DNA of 62,526 nt from a virus: positions 1 to 62,526 of the IMG/VR virus record IMGVR_UViG_3300008339_000051. One strand, written 5' to 3'. Position numbers and translations under genes: made by a program. Of this stretch, positions 7,701 through 17,423 are shown one piece after another. The notes under the pieces were generated by a model. That model had not been told where the DNA came from and searched no databases. It worked only from the letters and a program-made list of their open reading frames with translations. Numbering within the stretch: the stretch's first letter is position 1; each line of letters starts with the position of its first letter.

Positions 7701-9581
7701 CCTGACCAAACAAATCCACAAGGGGTAAAACCTCAACCAAATACTGATGTACAAGATAGATTAAAACAAGCAATAGGGAAAAAAATTATAAGAAGATTAC
7801 TTACCGAATGCGATTATTTTGAAATGTTAAAAGACAGTGACCCAATGGCGTTTCAAACACTTAAAGATAAACTAAAGTATTTTAACCCTGCATTTCATTC
7901 AATTACACCTGAAGGGTTAAATGCAAGACTTACATTTTTGAATCAATGTACAAGACCAGGTCAAACTATTCCTGTAATAGGTAGTGATGGTAAACCTAAA
8001 TATGATGATGCACTAAATACAAGTTTTGGTGCTCCACCTGTTTTAGTTATTAGAATGGGGGATTTTTACCATACAAAGGCTATACCAACAACTATATCAT
8101 TTAGTTATGAGAGTTCATTACTTGATTTAAACCCAGAAGGTATTGGTGTACAACCTATGGTTGTTGGTGTTACTGTGGATTTAAAATTTATTGGAGGTCA
8201 TGGTCTTGCAAAACCAATAGAAACTTTACAAAATGCTCTTTCATTTAATTATTACGCAAATACGGAAATGTATGATGAAAGAGCAGAAGAAACAGAATTG
8301 AACTATGCTCTTGTAGAATTGGTTGATAAGGCAATTGCCAATGCAACAACTAATAATGAACAAGCCACAGATGGTGGTGAAACAATTGGAACTGTTTTAA
8401 CAACAGTTAAAAGTGGTGATACTGAAACTGGCGATATAGACTATACAAATGTCTTTAAAGAATTATCCACACAATATAAAGAATATTTGGAAATAAGCAC
8501 GAATCAATATGGGACAATTGTAGACCAATACAATTATAGTATGTTACAACTTGTTAATTCAAATAGAAATTACACATCAGGTAATACTTTAATTTATACC
8601 GAAACAAAATTGGATACAAAAATTTACGGTAAACCAGATGAGTTTGAAAGAAAGGTAAACAAATTGGCACAAAAAATAAAAGAAGATATTGATGATGATG
8701 AAAATCCAGTAATTAAGGCGTTTTTGAATTCACCATCTTTAGCAGAAAGAGAAGATATTATTAGAGACGCAAAAAGTAAGTTAAAAAAATATGTCGAAAG
8801 TTTAGATAAAGAGGCGGTTGAAAATTTAACACAACCAGTAACAACAATAGTCGATGTAGAACAACTACTTTTGAAAACCTTAAATAAAATGAATGTTATT
8901 ACAACAAAAGAACTTCCTAACAATCCACCGTTTTATCCACCATTAAGGGGTTATGATGGAAAAATTTTAACTGATGGGGATGTTAAATTATATTTATTGG
9001 TTGAAGAAGAAGAAGTATTTGAACAAATGATAGTTGATGTTGGGGAGGTAACAAAAAAACTTAATGAATATGCTGACCAAAAAAATAACTCAAAAATTGT
9101 TCCTTTACCAACGGAAACATTTTACGATACTGAAAACTGTTTTCAGACCTCTAAAGATTATATGAATGATTTGACAGATGCTGAAAAAAGATTTTACACC
9201 TTAGCATCACAAACATTTACAAATGAGGATAAATATCAAATATTATTTGTTGAATTTGTATCAACACCACAAATTGAACAAATTGGTGGGGCAAAACAAG
9301 AGTTGACTGAAAATCTAAATGATATTAGAGATAAGTATGTTGAGATTTATGATTTAGATAAAAAAACTATAGAAGAGGATAAAACAAGTCCCGCTTATAC
9401 TGATTTAAAAAATTTCACATTAGATGAAAATGCAAACAGAAGAAGACTTTATCAAACAATTAAAAACCCAACATCACAAGATATTGACTCAAGAAGAAAA
9501 TCAATTCTAAAACAAATATATGGTACAACGAATTGGATTTTGGATAAAAAGACCTTTGATGGTAAAGTTAAATTAAGTTAA
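4740..9581 (+). CDS. Giant virion protein, probable baseplate/hub component
   Basis: A 1613-residue protein that I cannot assign to a T4 gene. The first 400 residues are Asn/Ser/Pro/Gly-rich and low in complexity. Around residues 1095-1190 the pattern PPVLVIRMGDFYHTKAIPT, then ISFSYESSLLDLNPEG, then VVGVTVDLKFIGGHGL resembles the beta-structured domain of tail and baseplate proteins, in which a short strand precedes a loop with LDLN and a final beta pair. After it come NALSFNYYANTEMYDERAE and long helical segments. Gene order after the tape measure and before a gp53-like gene supports a hub or inner-baseplate role. There is no signal peptide or membrane segment. It ends 2 bases before the next gene, so the two are co-translated. 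Confidence 0.55.
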   Translation: MPESFLSFQNSSSFRNDLIVRNLTPYSVPGFYSSPPGPTNYESNLSDYSVLNSPNIGSTNVANNFYVLNKFGPNGGFPNTPGTQQNPIINGTNEGEYDFTDSDLDSISFPSKNLAYIKNKYSPIGGYLEQFTVEEIQLINSIHQPYYDPIIFTPSTYNTYTMFTVLNPSGSNGPLSNDSFLANLSASKLRDNLNATIAAEQQRQLFRETSTNLTSPSALAGSGLGGSKDYRITLPPSNITFLDRLRGDFDPNSPLIGPLFTDEDSNRNPSTGDQIANVLQNTAAGSFNLLADGASRFLQPSKSLLTQTGAGQISTLYSLLEKNIYRPNYQVGGIGNAAIAGVNTILRSVGATVTGGYYLGSDVNNPLFITSPVNAVPINSLGKLTNAIVFGPDEMGNQYEGTGMEQAFFGLNGISTENGGKPDGGFVWTSPRFKENAGFKVKQGGDAVSIDEDFPSIANPYLFNESTNFGLKQGSILDNTQRLINSADNLFGKRRLKHAGNAINQVSKVFHDGYREITKGSKVMSYIDNSTGEEAGIEYCRIFTKDTPYYTFNDLQKTDGMTTENRRFTYSVLDKTYNLNIAPTKGLGSTNITRDGVKKYMLSIENLAWRTSDRPGFTVDELPLCERGPNGGRIMWFPPYDLTFSDTPSVNFDSIPILGRPEEIHTYKNSGRSGKLGFKIIVDHPSIMNLLVNKQLEKLGTQKFDDLVKSFIAGCTKYDLYELAAKFNTLPLRELEMYQNLLNDPRLTPEELEQIQKEIPAENTSADNANTIGNTPEDEKEFQTNFEGLTFYFQPNSTDTNYSSQITDYLSKAVEYSELAPVSYVVVSTGEPFTNTDTQAFIEDVVQSNNNKINSEFVDGIKSIVSNKNIVDITIDGKTTVFADSAKTFLTEKLQTEIDNKKVTIQTSGSLSKVTVKRYTTDVGENGASFDTSLTIDAIPPTVLSPTEVPYAYPNLAINCAVISKITISDDISSTDPTQENNLNQSTPDQTNPQGVKPQPNTDVQDRLKQAIGKKIIRRLLTECDYFEMLKDSDPMAFQTLKDKLKYFNPAFHSITPEGLNARLTFLNQCTRPGQTIPVIGSDGKPKYDDALNTSFGAPPVLVIRMGDFYHTKAIPTTISFSYESSLLDLNPEGIGVQPMVVGVTVDLKFIGGHGLAKPIETLQNALSFNYYANTEMYDERAEETELNYALVELVDKAIANATTNNEQATDGGETIGTVLTTVKSGDTETGDIDYTNVFKELSTQYKEYLEISTNQYGTIVDQYNYSMLQLVNSNRNYTSGNTLIYTETKLDTKIYGKPDEFERKVNKLAQKIKEDIDDDENPVIKAFLNSPSLAEREDIIRDAKSKLKKYVESLDKEAVENLTQPVTTIVDVEQLLLKTLNKMNVITTKELPNNPPFYPPLRGYDGKILTDGDVKLYLLVEEEEVFEQMIVDVGEVTKKLNEYADQKNNSKIVPLPTETFYDTENCFQTSKDYMNDLTDAEKRFYTLASQTFTNEDKYQILFVEFVSTPQIEQIGGAKQELTENLNDIRDKYVEIYDLDKKTIEEDKTSPAYTDLKNFTLDENANRRRLYQTIKNPTSQDIDSRRKSILKQIYGTTNWILDKKTFDGKVKLS

Positions 9582-9583
9582 AG

Positions 9584-9907
9584 ATGTCATCCCAATATTA
9601 TAATAGATACAATCAATTCCTTATTGATGGGGAACAAAAAACAGTTCCTTTTGTAAAATTAGATACAAAACCATCTGATAAGACTTATATTTATAAAGTC
9701 GGTCAATCTAGAATGGATAAAATATCACAACAATTTTATGGTACTCCATTTTTTGGTTGGTTAATAATGGCGAACAATCCACAATTCGGAGGAGAAGAAT
9801 GGAATATACCAGACGGTTCTATTTTAAGAGTTCCTTTTCCATTGATTGCGTCATTACAAGAATATAAAAATTCAATAGATAATTATTATTTTTATTATGG
9901 CGATTAA
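9584..9907 (+). CDS. Baseplate wedge protein with LysM-like fold (gp53-like)
   Basis: A 107-residue protein. YKVGQSRMDKISQQFYG, then FGWLIMANN, then IPDGSILRVPFP (residues 37-90) follows the LysM-like pattern of T4 gp53-type wedge proteins: a helix, the 'which-place-am-I' W-x-I-x-x-x-N segment, and a closing Pro-Gly-strand. gp53 links wedges during baseplate assembly in T4. This protein is only about half the length of T4 gp53, keeping mainly the LysM-like core. It starts 2 bases after the upstream giant gene, and its last 11 bases overlap the next gene, implying translational coupling. Confidence 0.6.
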   Translation: MSSQYYNRYNQFLIDGEQKTVPFVKLDTKPSDKTYIYKVGQSRMDKISQQFYGTPFFGWLIMANNPQFGGEEWNIPDGSILRVPFPLIASLQEYKNSIDNYYFYYGD

Positions 9908-12900
9908 TGACGAAAATATTTTAGTTGACTTTGATTACCAAAATATTATAATAATAGACCCTAACAGAATTGTAGATAACGAAGGTAATGTAAAAGAAAG
10001 ATTAGTCAAACATGAAAACATGGTCATGTATGCTAATTTGGAATGTAAAGTTTTACCTAGAACAAAACTTCTTCTTGGTGCAGTTCCACACAACAACGAT
10101 TTACAAACAGTGTCTGTTGCAAAAATTAATTTTTTAAATCCTGGTGATAAAAAGTTTTATGATAATTCATATTTAGACGAGTTTACAGGAAAAGGAACTC
10201 TCAAAGGTCAAGGTGTTAATCAAGCAAATCAATATGCAGTTAAAGACCCAAAAAATTCTGACCAATTTTATTTGAATCAAACTTTTACGAGTAACGGTCA
10301 AAATCAGGTCGTTGACTCTGGTTTATTAGGAATTAAGTCAATAAACGTGAGTACTGAGTTATCGTTAAAAACTCAAGTAACAATTTCTTTAATTGATGTT
10401 AGAGGTAGAGCTTTATTTGAGTTGGCAGACAATTCACCATACGGAGTATTTTTCCAATACCCATATCCACCTTTTACATTAACGATTAAAGGATACTATG
10501 GTAAAGCAGTTCAATATAAATTACAGTTAACAGATTTCAAGAGTTCTTTTGATGCAGATTCGGGAAATTTTGAAATTGAATTAAAATTTGATCCTTATAT
10601 TTTTTCAGTTTTGAATGAAATTAAACTTTCAGATTGTTTAGCGTTACCTCATATGTATGAGGCTAATACTGTTGTAACCTCAACACCAGGACAAGTAACA
10701 GATGTAAACGAAGGACAAACCGCAAAATTAACAAAGGGATATCAAAAAATTAGAGAAGTTTTCAAAGAATATAAGAACAAAAAACTTGTAGATGAAAATT
10801 TACCTGAATATACCGTTTATCAATTTAAAGAAAAGTTGAAAACATTTATAACGGATATTTTGAATAGTTATCAAAATCAAGAATCTCTTAGTGCTTTAAC
10901 TAACTGTGAAGTTTTTTTAAATGACATTACATCTTACAAAGATAAGATTTATCGAAATGACGATTCATGGTTAAAAACAAACTTATATGAGCCAAACTCT
11001 CTATTTCTCAGTTCTTACACTTCAGATAATAGTATTAAATATATAAAAAATATACCTTTTAAAAAAGAGATACAAACTGATATCAAGAAAAGAGAAACCG
11101 CGATTAATAATCTTAAAGGTATTATTGATGAGTATAATAAAAAATTAGGTAATAACCCAACATTTGGAGCGTCAGGTTCGAGTAAAAGTTATACAATAGC
11201 AAACGTTAAGACAGATTCTGTAATACCTGTAGATATAAAATTCGAAGATTTTTATTTTGATAAAATTGATAGTAAGTTGGTTGCTGCTGACCCAATAGAT
11301 TATCAAAAATCGTATCAATTGAGATATAATGCAACCCCTTCAGGGGATACAGACCCTATCTTAGTAGAATTCAAAAATAATGTAAAAACAACTGAATTAC
11401 CAACAAACGATTATTTTATATTTGAAGGTATTAGTCAAGGTAATAAATCATTTTTAGAAAAGATAAGTGATTTAGAAACAGCACTTAAAACAAAAAAAAC
11501 AGAAATTGAAAGTGCGCTTACTGAATCATTAAAGGAAACCTTAGAATTAAATTTAGGATTTAAACCTACTATAAATAATATGGTTGGTATAATATTGGCA
11601 AATGCTGAAGCTTTTCTGAGACTTATGGATGATGTACATAAAAGTGCGTGGAACAAAAGAGATGACCCAACAAGAAGAAGAGTGATATTGGAAAGTGTGT
11701 CAAATAGTGCATCTGTTGATAGACCTAAAATATCAAGGGCAACTTCTCCTGTTTATCCATGGCCTCAATTTATTGTTGAGGATACATCAAACCCTACTAA
11801 AACAAGTTATCAGGTAAAATATCCAGGCGATTACCCAACAGAAACAGGTTCTAATGATTATACAATTTGGCCGGAAGTTGAGTTTGTGGAAGAATATTTG
11901 AATGGGTTTATATTAAGAAATACGCCAGCAAATTTTGTTATAACTCAAAATCAAACACAAAATTTACCATTCACGTCTCTAAATACGGTAGAATATCCAC
12001 TTACTTATACGATATACTCAAGCTTAGAAGATGTTAAATTTATATATGAAATATACGAAAGAGTTATTACTTACGCATTTTATTCTAAATTAAACAGATT
12101 TGGAAGTAGGGATAACAGTGTATACAAAGTGTTAATTGATATGGAAGCACAAAATATCAAAAATGCACTCAAAACAGATAATCCATTTTTAATACAGATA
12201 CTTAAAAATTACAATTTTAACGCTAAAAATTTTGAATTAATTTTAAGACACCTATCTAATGATGGTGCTGGTGAAAGTTGGCAAAACTTTAGTAGAGGTA
12301 TATACAATACACCATATTTACAAAGTGTGACTGAAACTCCGTATTATATTTCTTCATTTGATCCTATAAAACAAGATTTAATTGGAACAAGTGAAAATGT
12401 AATAAATTTTTTAGAGTCAACAAAGAATAATGGTTTTGACCAAACAGACATTTATCCATATGTGAATGAAGATTGGGTTAATGAAAGTTTAGCAGATTCC
12501 GCAACAATAAGTGGAGATACTAATTTAGCTTTCAATACAACAAAAACCATTTTTTATAACACCAAAATTGTACAAACCGCAAATTTTACAGATGCGAGTG
12601 ATTCTTTTTTTGTAAGACCTTTTACATATTTTTATCAAACAAACGTAAATGACCCATCAATTGAGATAACAAATAAGGAAACTCTAAAAGCTTACTATGA
12701 GGATAAATCAAAAAACTTTGATAAACAACATATAACAGAAGGTAATATCAATTATATAGAATATGACAATCAATTGATTGGAGAACAAACAACATCCATG
12801 TTAAATACTCCATATTTTGTTAATTCAATAATAAAAGGGGTACAAAATTTTAGAGAATTCAATCAGTACCCATTTAGAGAAGCAGCTTACCTTTTCTTAA

Positions 12901-15900
12901 ACTCTTTACCATTAACAACTTTAAGAGAAAAATATAAAACGTATAGTAATACTGTAAGTACTGATTTAGATTATATGTTTGCAACATTTAAAAAATTTGG
13001 TTCAGTACATAAACTACCATATGCTTGGGTTCTCAAATACGGTTCAATTTGGAATAGATATAAAAGTTGGGTAGAGACAGGATTTGATTACATGACGATT
13101 CCTTGGGATAATTTTAATTACGCTGAAAATTACGACCCAATCACACAAGATATCTCAAAAGTATATACGTTAAGTGGTTTTACAAATATAACAACAGACC
13201 CTGTTGATATTTCATTACAAAGAGATATCGTTTCTGGGTTTCTTACAGGTACACAAATGAATTTGGGGTTTTATCCTAAACTTGTTGATGACTTTAATTT
13301 GTTCTTTAACGGACTGACAATTTTTGATACATATACGGATAGTGAAATTCAAGAACAAATTGATAATGGAAAACTATATATTAATCTTTCAGAAAGTTCA
13401 CTTTTGAATTATGATTTTGGTTTTGACCCATCCGACCAAAACAGAGCTATGAATATTTCTACACTATCAACTTTAGTAAAAGATGATAAAAGTGAAGATT
13501 ATTTTATAACACCGTCTTTTGGTAGTAGTTTTAATCAAACAAAATATGAGTGTTTTAAAGGTCCTGATGGACAACAAAAATTAAAAACTGAAGTAAAAGA
13601 TAACCCTGCGGTATTCAATGGTTCGGTAAGAGCTTTTTGGTCACTCCCAAATTATGGATATTTTGATAACAATAGATTGGCAATTAATTCACCAAATGAG
13701 TACTTGAAAACAGTTTTAAAAACATCAAAAAATCAAGAAAATTTCTCAATAAACGGGGATACAAATGGTAACGTAAATTTTGGGCCTTTTGTCCTATCGA
13801 CAAGAGATATATATACGAGTATTGAAGAAGTGTTTTCTGTGTTTGAAAGACAAGTATTAGATTTATTTGAGGAACACTTCTTAAACTTCTCAAAATCTAA
13901 ATATGACTATACAAATATTTTAAAAACACCTGAAACAAATCCAGCGTCTGAAGACGATATTCTAATTAAATACAGAAATTTCCAATTGTTAGCAACTGAA
14001 TTGTTCAGAATACCTGGTGAAGATTTTATTAACGAAAGTGTTAGTGATGAAGCGTTATCGAAAATTAAATTAACCCAATTAGATAATGTTTATAGTTTAT
14101 TAAACAAGTTTATGAATTATGATATAATGTTTAATAATGGAAATCCGTCTTTTTATAATAAAAAGACATTTTACAGTCTTTCATCATCCCCTTTGGTTGA
14201 TAAATTAAATCCTGTATCCTATAACTTAAGTACCCCATACGCATTACCATATTTGGGTGGTACAACAACTTTAGCACAATCACAAAATTTTTATTCAGAC
14301 GAGTGGAGGGCTTTGGAAACATATGTTGGTTATTCGTCAATACCAAATTTAGTTTATACTGATAATGGTTCTTTCATAACTGATTTTTTTATTGATTTGG
14401 ATATTGCTTTTACTGTGGACAATATTAAAGACTTTGCCCCATTAGTTAAAATTTATGCTACTCAAAAACTTGAAGACAACACATTAGACGAATTTAAATT
14501 TAGACAAATTCTCACAAACATAATAGAAACTAACAACCTATTCAAAGATGACATTATTAATACTTTGATGGAAGAAGTCCTTAAAAATTTACCAAATACT
14601 GTCATCACACCACAACCAAAAAAGGCAAATTATACAGGGGATATTGGTAGAATTGAAATTTGGGAAAAATTAAAGGCAATGAATGATAAATGGATATCAG
14701 GTAATGATTATAAAGAATTTACATTATTTGAAGATTTTCTTTTCTTAGATAGAGCATCAAGAAATATAAGTAGTGAAGTTTATTGTGATGTCATCTTATG
14801 GAAAGATAAATTAGAAAATTCCGTACTTAACACTCCAGATAGACAACTTGGTTTGATATTAAGAGAGTTAATTCAAAGTAGTGGGTTTAATATTGAAGAA
14901 CACGCAGGATATGTCAATTATTATGACGTTAATGATGTTACAGTTAGACCTAACCCATCAAATCAAGGTTCAACATCGGTAGCGAATGATTTATTTGGAA
15001 CTTTTTTAAATGTGGATTATAGAAAGTCAAAAACAAAAATGGTGTGTACTTTCGCAAACGAAGCAAGTAAAAATTTGGATATCCCAAATAGTGATTTTAG
15101 AAATGACGTTTTCCAATTGAACAGACAATCTGAAAATCCTTTAGTTGAAGACCAAAGTAAAAAACAAGATTGGGGTAAATCTAATAAATTAGTTGCTTTT
15201 AATTTGGATATAGGTAGACAAAATCAAGGAATTTTTACTTCCTTTTCTGTTAATATGAATTCAGGTCAAAAAACTGCAGAAGAAATAAGATTAGCAAACT
15301 ATACTGCAAATCAAGGTGGAGGTATTAATGCAACACCTCAAAGTCAATCAATGTACAACTTTTACAAATACAGAGTTTACACTTGTGATGTAACAATGAT
15401 AGGTAATGCATTGATGCAACCAAAAATGTATTTCAATTTAAGAAATGTACCATTGTTTTCAGGTCCTTATCAAATAACAAAGGTTTCTCATAGAATTAAC
15501 GCTGGTACATTCTCTACTAGCTTTTCAGGAACAAGACAACCTGTATATGAAATATCAACACAAGATTCTTATTTACAAACAATTTATAAGAATTTTGTAA
15601 CACCATTATTAACCAAAGCAAAAACAGAAACGGAAGCTAATATATCAACTAATATTATTGGAGAACAATCAACAAAAATGAATGAAGTAAACGGACCGAA
15701 TACGCCTGGACCGGATTCTTGTTCCCAAGATTTAGCATCACCATTCCGAGCACTATCATATAGTGCATCAACAGCGACATCTGGATTAAGTGATACCCAA
15801 ATTGCCACTGATATCAAAACAACTGTTAATTTGTTACCAACATCATCAACACTTACTCAGAATCAAAAAGTAACATTGAGATATTTGACATTCCTTGTAG

Positions 15901-16349
15901 GATATATTTCAAATTACGACGGAACAACGTTCAAAATAAACGCATCAAATTTTGGTAACCTCCAATTGAACGTATCTTATTCAGCTGATTCTGATAAATT
16001 TATAATGGATAAAACAAAACATCATTTCTGTCAAAACATGGGTGGTAAACAGAACGTTCCTGTTGGATATTTTACTGATGTAAAAGACCCTATGTATGTA
16101 ATTGCTAATAGATTTATCGCTTTAGTAAGAAGTGGAGGTGACAATATATTATCTAATTTAACAACAAATGATTTATTAAATCCATCAACCGTATTAATTG
16201 ATTATTTAGCAAAAACATATATAACCCAATGGCCAAACTTAGTTAATGATAATGTATATAGTCAATTACAACCTTTAGATAAAACAAATTTAATTAAAGA
16301 AGTGGAAAATTGTTTATCATTAGCCAAAACAATTAACTTGAGTAGTTAA
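9897..16349 (+). CDS. Very large baseplate/tail protein, 2150 residues
   Basis: The longest gene here. Residues 143-240 contain GIKSINVSTELSLKTQVTIS, then DVRGRALFE, SPYGVFFQYPYPPFTLTIKG and FDADSGNFEIELKF. This beta domain recurs in large baseplate proteins of marine myophages and is often placed near the hub. A second beta region (about 1720-1900) contains YKYRVYTCDVTMIGNALMQP and YQITKVSHRIN, a pattern found in hub proteins. The last 150 residues (NFGNLQL, FCQNMGG, PVGYFTDVKDPMYVIANRF) faintly resemble a lysozyme-type domain, which would suit a tail lysozyme, but I see no certain catalytic residues. The gene overlaps the gp53-like gene by 11 bases. Confidence 0.5.
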   Translation: MAINDENILVDFDYQNIIIIDPNRIVDNEGNVKERLVKHENMVMYANLECKVLPRTKLLLGAVPHNNDLQTVSVAKINFLNPGDKKFYDNSYLDEFTGKGTLKGQGVNQANQYAVKDPKNSDQFYLNQTFTSNGQNQVVDSGLLGIKSINVSTELSLKTQVTISLIDVRGRALFELADNSPYGVFFQYPYPPFTLTIKGYYGKAVQYKLQLTDFKSSFDADSGNFEIELKFDPYIFSVLNEIKLSDCLALPHMYEANTVVTSTPGQVTDVNEGQTAKLTKGYQKIREVFKEYKNKKLVDENLPEYTVYQFKEKLKTFITDILNSYQNQESLSALTNCEVFLNDITSYKDKIYRNDDSWLKTNLYEPNSLFLSSYTSDNSIKYIKNIPFKKEIQTDIKKRETAINNLKGIIDEYNKKLGNNPTFGASGSSKSYTIANVKTDSVIPVDIKFEDFYFDKIDSKLVAADPIDYQKSYQLRYNATPSGDTDPILVEFKNNVKTTELPTNDYFIFEGISQGNKSFLEKISDLETALKTKKTEIESALTESLKETLELNLGFKPTINNMVGIILANAEAFLRLMDDVHKSAWNKRDDPTRRRVILESVSNSASVDRPKISRATSPVYPWPQFIVEDTSNPTKTSYQVKYPGDYPTETGSNDYTIWPEVEFVEEYLNGFILRNTPANFVITQNQTQNLPFTSLNTVEYPLTYTIYSSLEDVKFIYEIYERVITYAFYSKLNRFGSRDNSVYKVLIDMEAQNIKNALKTDNPFLIQILKNYNFNAKNFELILRHLSNDGAGESWQNFSRGIYNTPYLQSVTETPYYISSFDPIKQDLIGTSENVINFLESTKNNGFDQTDIYPYVNEDWVNESLADSATISGDTNLAFNTTKTIFYNTKIVQTANFTDASDSFFVRPFTYFYQTNVNDPSIEITNKETLKAYYEDKSKNFDKQHITEGNINYIEYDNQLIGEQTTSMLNTPYFVNSIIKGVQNFREFNQYPFREAAYLFLNSLPLTTLREKYKTYSNTVSTDLDYMFATFKKFGSVHKLPYAWVLKYGSIWNRYKSWVETGFDYMTIPWDNFNYAENYDPITQDISKVYTLSGFTNITTDPVDISLQRDIVSGFLTGTQMNLGFYPKLVDDFNLFFNGLTIFDTYTDSEIQEQIDNGKLYINLSESSLLNYDFGFDPSDQNRAMNISTLSTLVKDDKSEDYFITPSFGSSFNQTKYECFKGPDGQQKLKTEVKDNPAVFNGSVRAFWSLPNYGYFDNNRLAINSPNEYLKTVLKTSKNQENFSINGDTNGNVNFGPFVLSTRDIYTSIEEVFSVFERQVLDLFEEHFLNFSKSKYDYTNILKTPETNPASEDDILIKYRNFQLLATELFRIPGEDFINESVSDEALSKIKLTQLDNVYSLLNKFMNYDIMFNNGNPSFYNKKTFYSLSSSPLVDKLNPVSYNLSTPYALPYLGGTTTLAQSQNFYSDEWRALETYVGYSSIPNLVYTDNGSFITDFFIDLDIAFTVDNIKDFAPLVKIYATQKLEDNTLDEFKFRQILTNIIETNNLFKDDIINTLMEEVLKNLPNTVITPQPKKANYTGDIGRIEIWEKLKAMNDKWISGNDYKEFTLFEDFLFLDRASRNISSEVYCDVILWKDKLENSVLNTPDRQLGLILRELIQSSGFNIEEHAGYVNYYDVNDVTVRPNPSNQGSTSVANDLFGTFLNVDYRKSKTKMVCTFANEASKNLDIPNSDFRNDVFQLNRQSENPLVEDQSKKQDWGKSNKLVAFNLDIGRQNQGIFTSFSVNMNSGQKTAEEIRLANYTANQGGGINATPQSQSMYNFYKYRVYTCDVTMIGNALMQPKMYFNLRNVPLFSGPYQITKVSHRINAGTFSTSFSGTRQPVYEISTQDSYLQTIYKNFVTPLLTKAKTETEANISTNIIGEQSTKMNEVNGPNTPGPDSCSQDLASPFRALSYSASTATSGLSDTQIATDIKTTVNLLPTSSTLTQNQKVTLRYLTFLVGYISNYDGTTFKINASNFGNLQLNVSYSADSDKFIMDKTKHHFCQNMGGKQNVPVGYFTDVKDPMYVIANRFIALVRSGGDNILSNLTTNDLLNPSTVLIDYLAKTYITQWPNLVNDNVYSQLQPLDKTNLIKEVENCLSLAKTINLSS

Positions 16350-16376
16350 TAAGTTGAACATTTATAGAATTCATTA

Positions 16377-16383
16377 TATTTAT
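16377..16383 (+). promoter_or_regulatory. TATTTAT element before the 75-residue gene
   Basis: TATTTAT 13 bases before the ATG at 16397, in a 47-base gap after the giant gene. It belongs to the recurring set. Confidence 0.4.
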
Positions 16384-16396
16384 TAATAAAAGAATT

Positions 16397-16624
16397 ATGA
16401 GTAATACAAAATTAATATTGGATAATTTTCTTGGTAAAAATACAAGAATGTCTGAAAAAGATACAGGTAACGGATTCAAAGAAGTTTGTGACTTAGATAC
16501 TGGTGATTGTTATACAATAAGAATGAAAGATGGTTTGATAGAAAGAGTAGATAACACTATGAACAAATTCAAAAAAATTCAGGTAGAAACAAAATCAGGA
16601 ATAAAAACATTATTAAATGGTTAA
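16397..16624 (+). CDS. Small hypothetical protein, 75 residues
   Basis: Not recognised. Residues 22-52 (KDTGNGFKEVCDLDTGDCYTI, followed by RMKDGLIERVDN) look like a compact beta-hairpin domain with two cysteines. It is preceded by a TATTTAT element and is 3 bases upstream of the Gly/Pro-rich gene, so the two are probably co-expressed late. A minor virion protein is possible but unproven. Confidence 0.5.
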   Translation: MSNTKLILDNFLGKNTRMSEKDTGNGFKEVCDLDTGDCYTIRMKDGLIERVDNTMNKFKKIQVETKSGIKTLLNG

Positions 16625-16627
16625 TAT

Positions 16628-17317
16628 ATGAATATTGATAGAAAAATATTAGAGGAGATTAATAGATACAGGAGTATTAATAATTATATAAATGAACAAG
16701 AAGACCCATTAGCGGGTGGAGCACCACCGGCAGATCCGTTAGCGGGTGGAGACCCGTTAGCAGGAGGAGATCCAATGGCGGGAGGTGACCCAATGGCTGC
16801 AGGAGCACCACCAGCAGGAGCACCACCAGCAGGAGCACCAGAAGGAGGAGCACCACCAGCAGGAGGAACAGAAGCTGCCCCTGTTGATGTAAGTACCGAC
16901 CCTGATGTCGAAGAAGTAGGTAAAGAAGAAGAGGATGAAGAATTAGACATCACAGATTTAGTTACGGCTCAAAAAAACATAGAAACTAAACAAGAGGAAT
17001 ATTTTCAAAATCTATTTAAACAATTAGAAACTTTAGATGCAAAACTAAAAGAAATGGATGGAATTGCATCTAAACTTACCTCGATAGAAGATAAAGTAGA
17101 AAGGTATAAACCAAAAACACCTCAAGAAAAATTAGAGTTACGAAGTTTAGATTCAGGTCCTTTCAAACAAAAACTATCCGATTTTTTTGTTGATAAACAA
17201 GAAGAGATGGAAAAATCGGGAAAAAATGAATATGTGTTAACTTCCGACGAAGTTAAAGATTTTTCCTCTGGACAAATTGAGGATTCATTTAATGAATATT
17301 TAGACGAAGAATACTAA
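16628..17317 (+). CDS. Gly/Ala/Pro-repeat protein with possible propeptide and coiled-coil tail
   Basis: A 229-residue protein in three parts. Residues 1-24 are charged and end in YINE followed by QEDP, matching the (I/L)xE ending seen on other proteins here. Residues 25-85 are tandem PLAGGDP and GAPPA units, unlike anything nearby and locally GC-rich. Residues 100-229 are acidic and helical, with heptad-like spacing around 125-165 (coiled coil likely), and end in FNEYLDEEY. No enzyme motif. It could be a scaffold-like, packaged or linker protein. It lies at the end of a structural transcript, directly before a terminator and the replication block. Confidence 0.55.
   Translation: MNIDRKILEEINRYRSINNYINEQEDPLAGGAPPADPLAGGDPLAGGDPMAGGDPMAAGAPPAGAPPAGAPEGGAPPAGGTEAAPVDVSTDPDVEEVGKEEEDEELDITDLVTAQKNIETKQEEYFQNLFKQLETLDAKLKEMDGIASKLTSIEDKVERYKPKTPQEKLELRSLDSGPFKQKLSDFFVDKQEEMEKSGKNEYVLTSDEVKDFSSGQIEDSFNEYLDEEY
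16700..16875 (+). repeat. Imperfect tandem repeats encoding PLAGGDP / GAPPA
   Basis: Short direct repeats built on gcaccaccagcagga and gcgggtggagacccg variants. They are strikingly GC-richer than the surrounding AT-rich DNA and code for the low-complexity segment of the gene at 16628. Confidence 0.75.
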
Positions 17318-17318
17318 T

Positions 17319-17350
17319 TTGAAAGGGACAAGGATGTCCCTTTCAAAAAT
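17319..17350 (+). terminator. Terminator between structural and replication genes
   Basis: A perfect 12-bp stem (17319-17330 with 17335-17346) with the tetraloop AGGA. The following tract is AAAATTTT rather than a pure T run, so it could also act on the other strand or as an mRNA-stabilising hairpin. Confidence 0.7.
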
Positions 17351-17363
17351 TTTAACAACTATA

Positions 17364-17397
17364 TTGACTGCGACACTTTTATAATTTATATTTTAAC
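17364..17397 (+). promoter_or_regulatory. TTGAC-N18-TATATTT promoter of the ssDNA-binding protein gene
   Basis: TTGAC at 17364-17368 is followed after 18 bases by TATATTTTAAC (17387-17397). This resembles the Bacteroidota sigma-A pattern TTG-N19-TAnnTTTG with a T in the last position. The same arrangement precedes the Mre11-like gene. It directly follows a terminator and gives a leader of about 20 bases. Confidence 0.55.
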
Positions 17398-17423
17398 TTG
17401 TAAACTTTTAATAACACAAATAT

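Noticed and set aside
16684-16953. Minus-strand frame with Gly-Ser-Pro-Pro-Ala repeats
   Set aside because: It is antisense of the PLAGGDP/GAPPA repeat; no start signals or neighbours support it.
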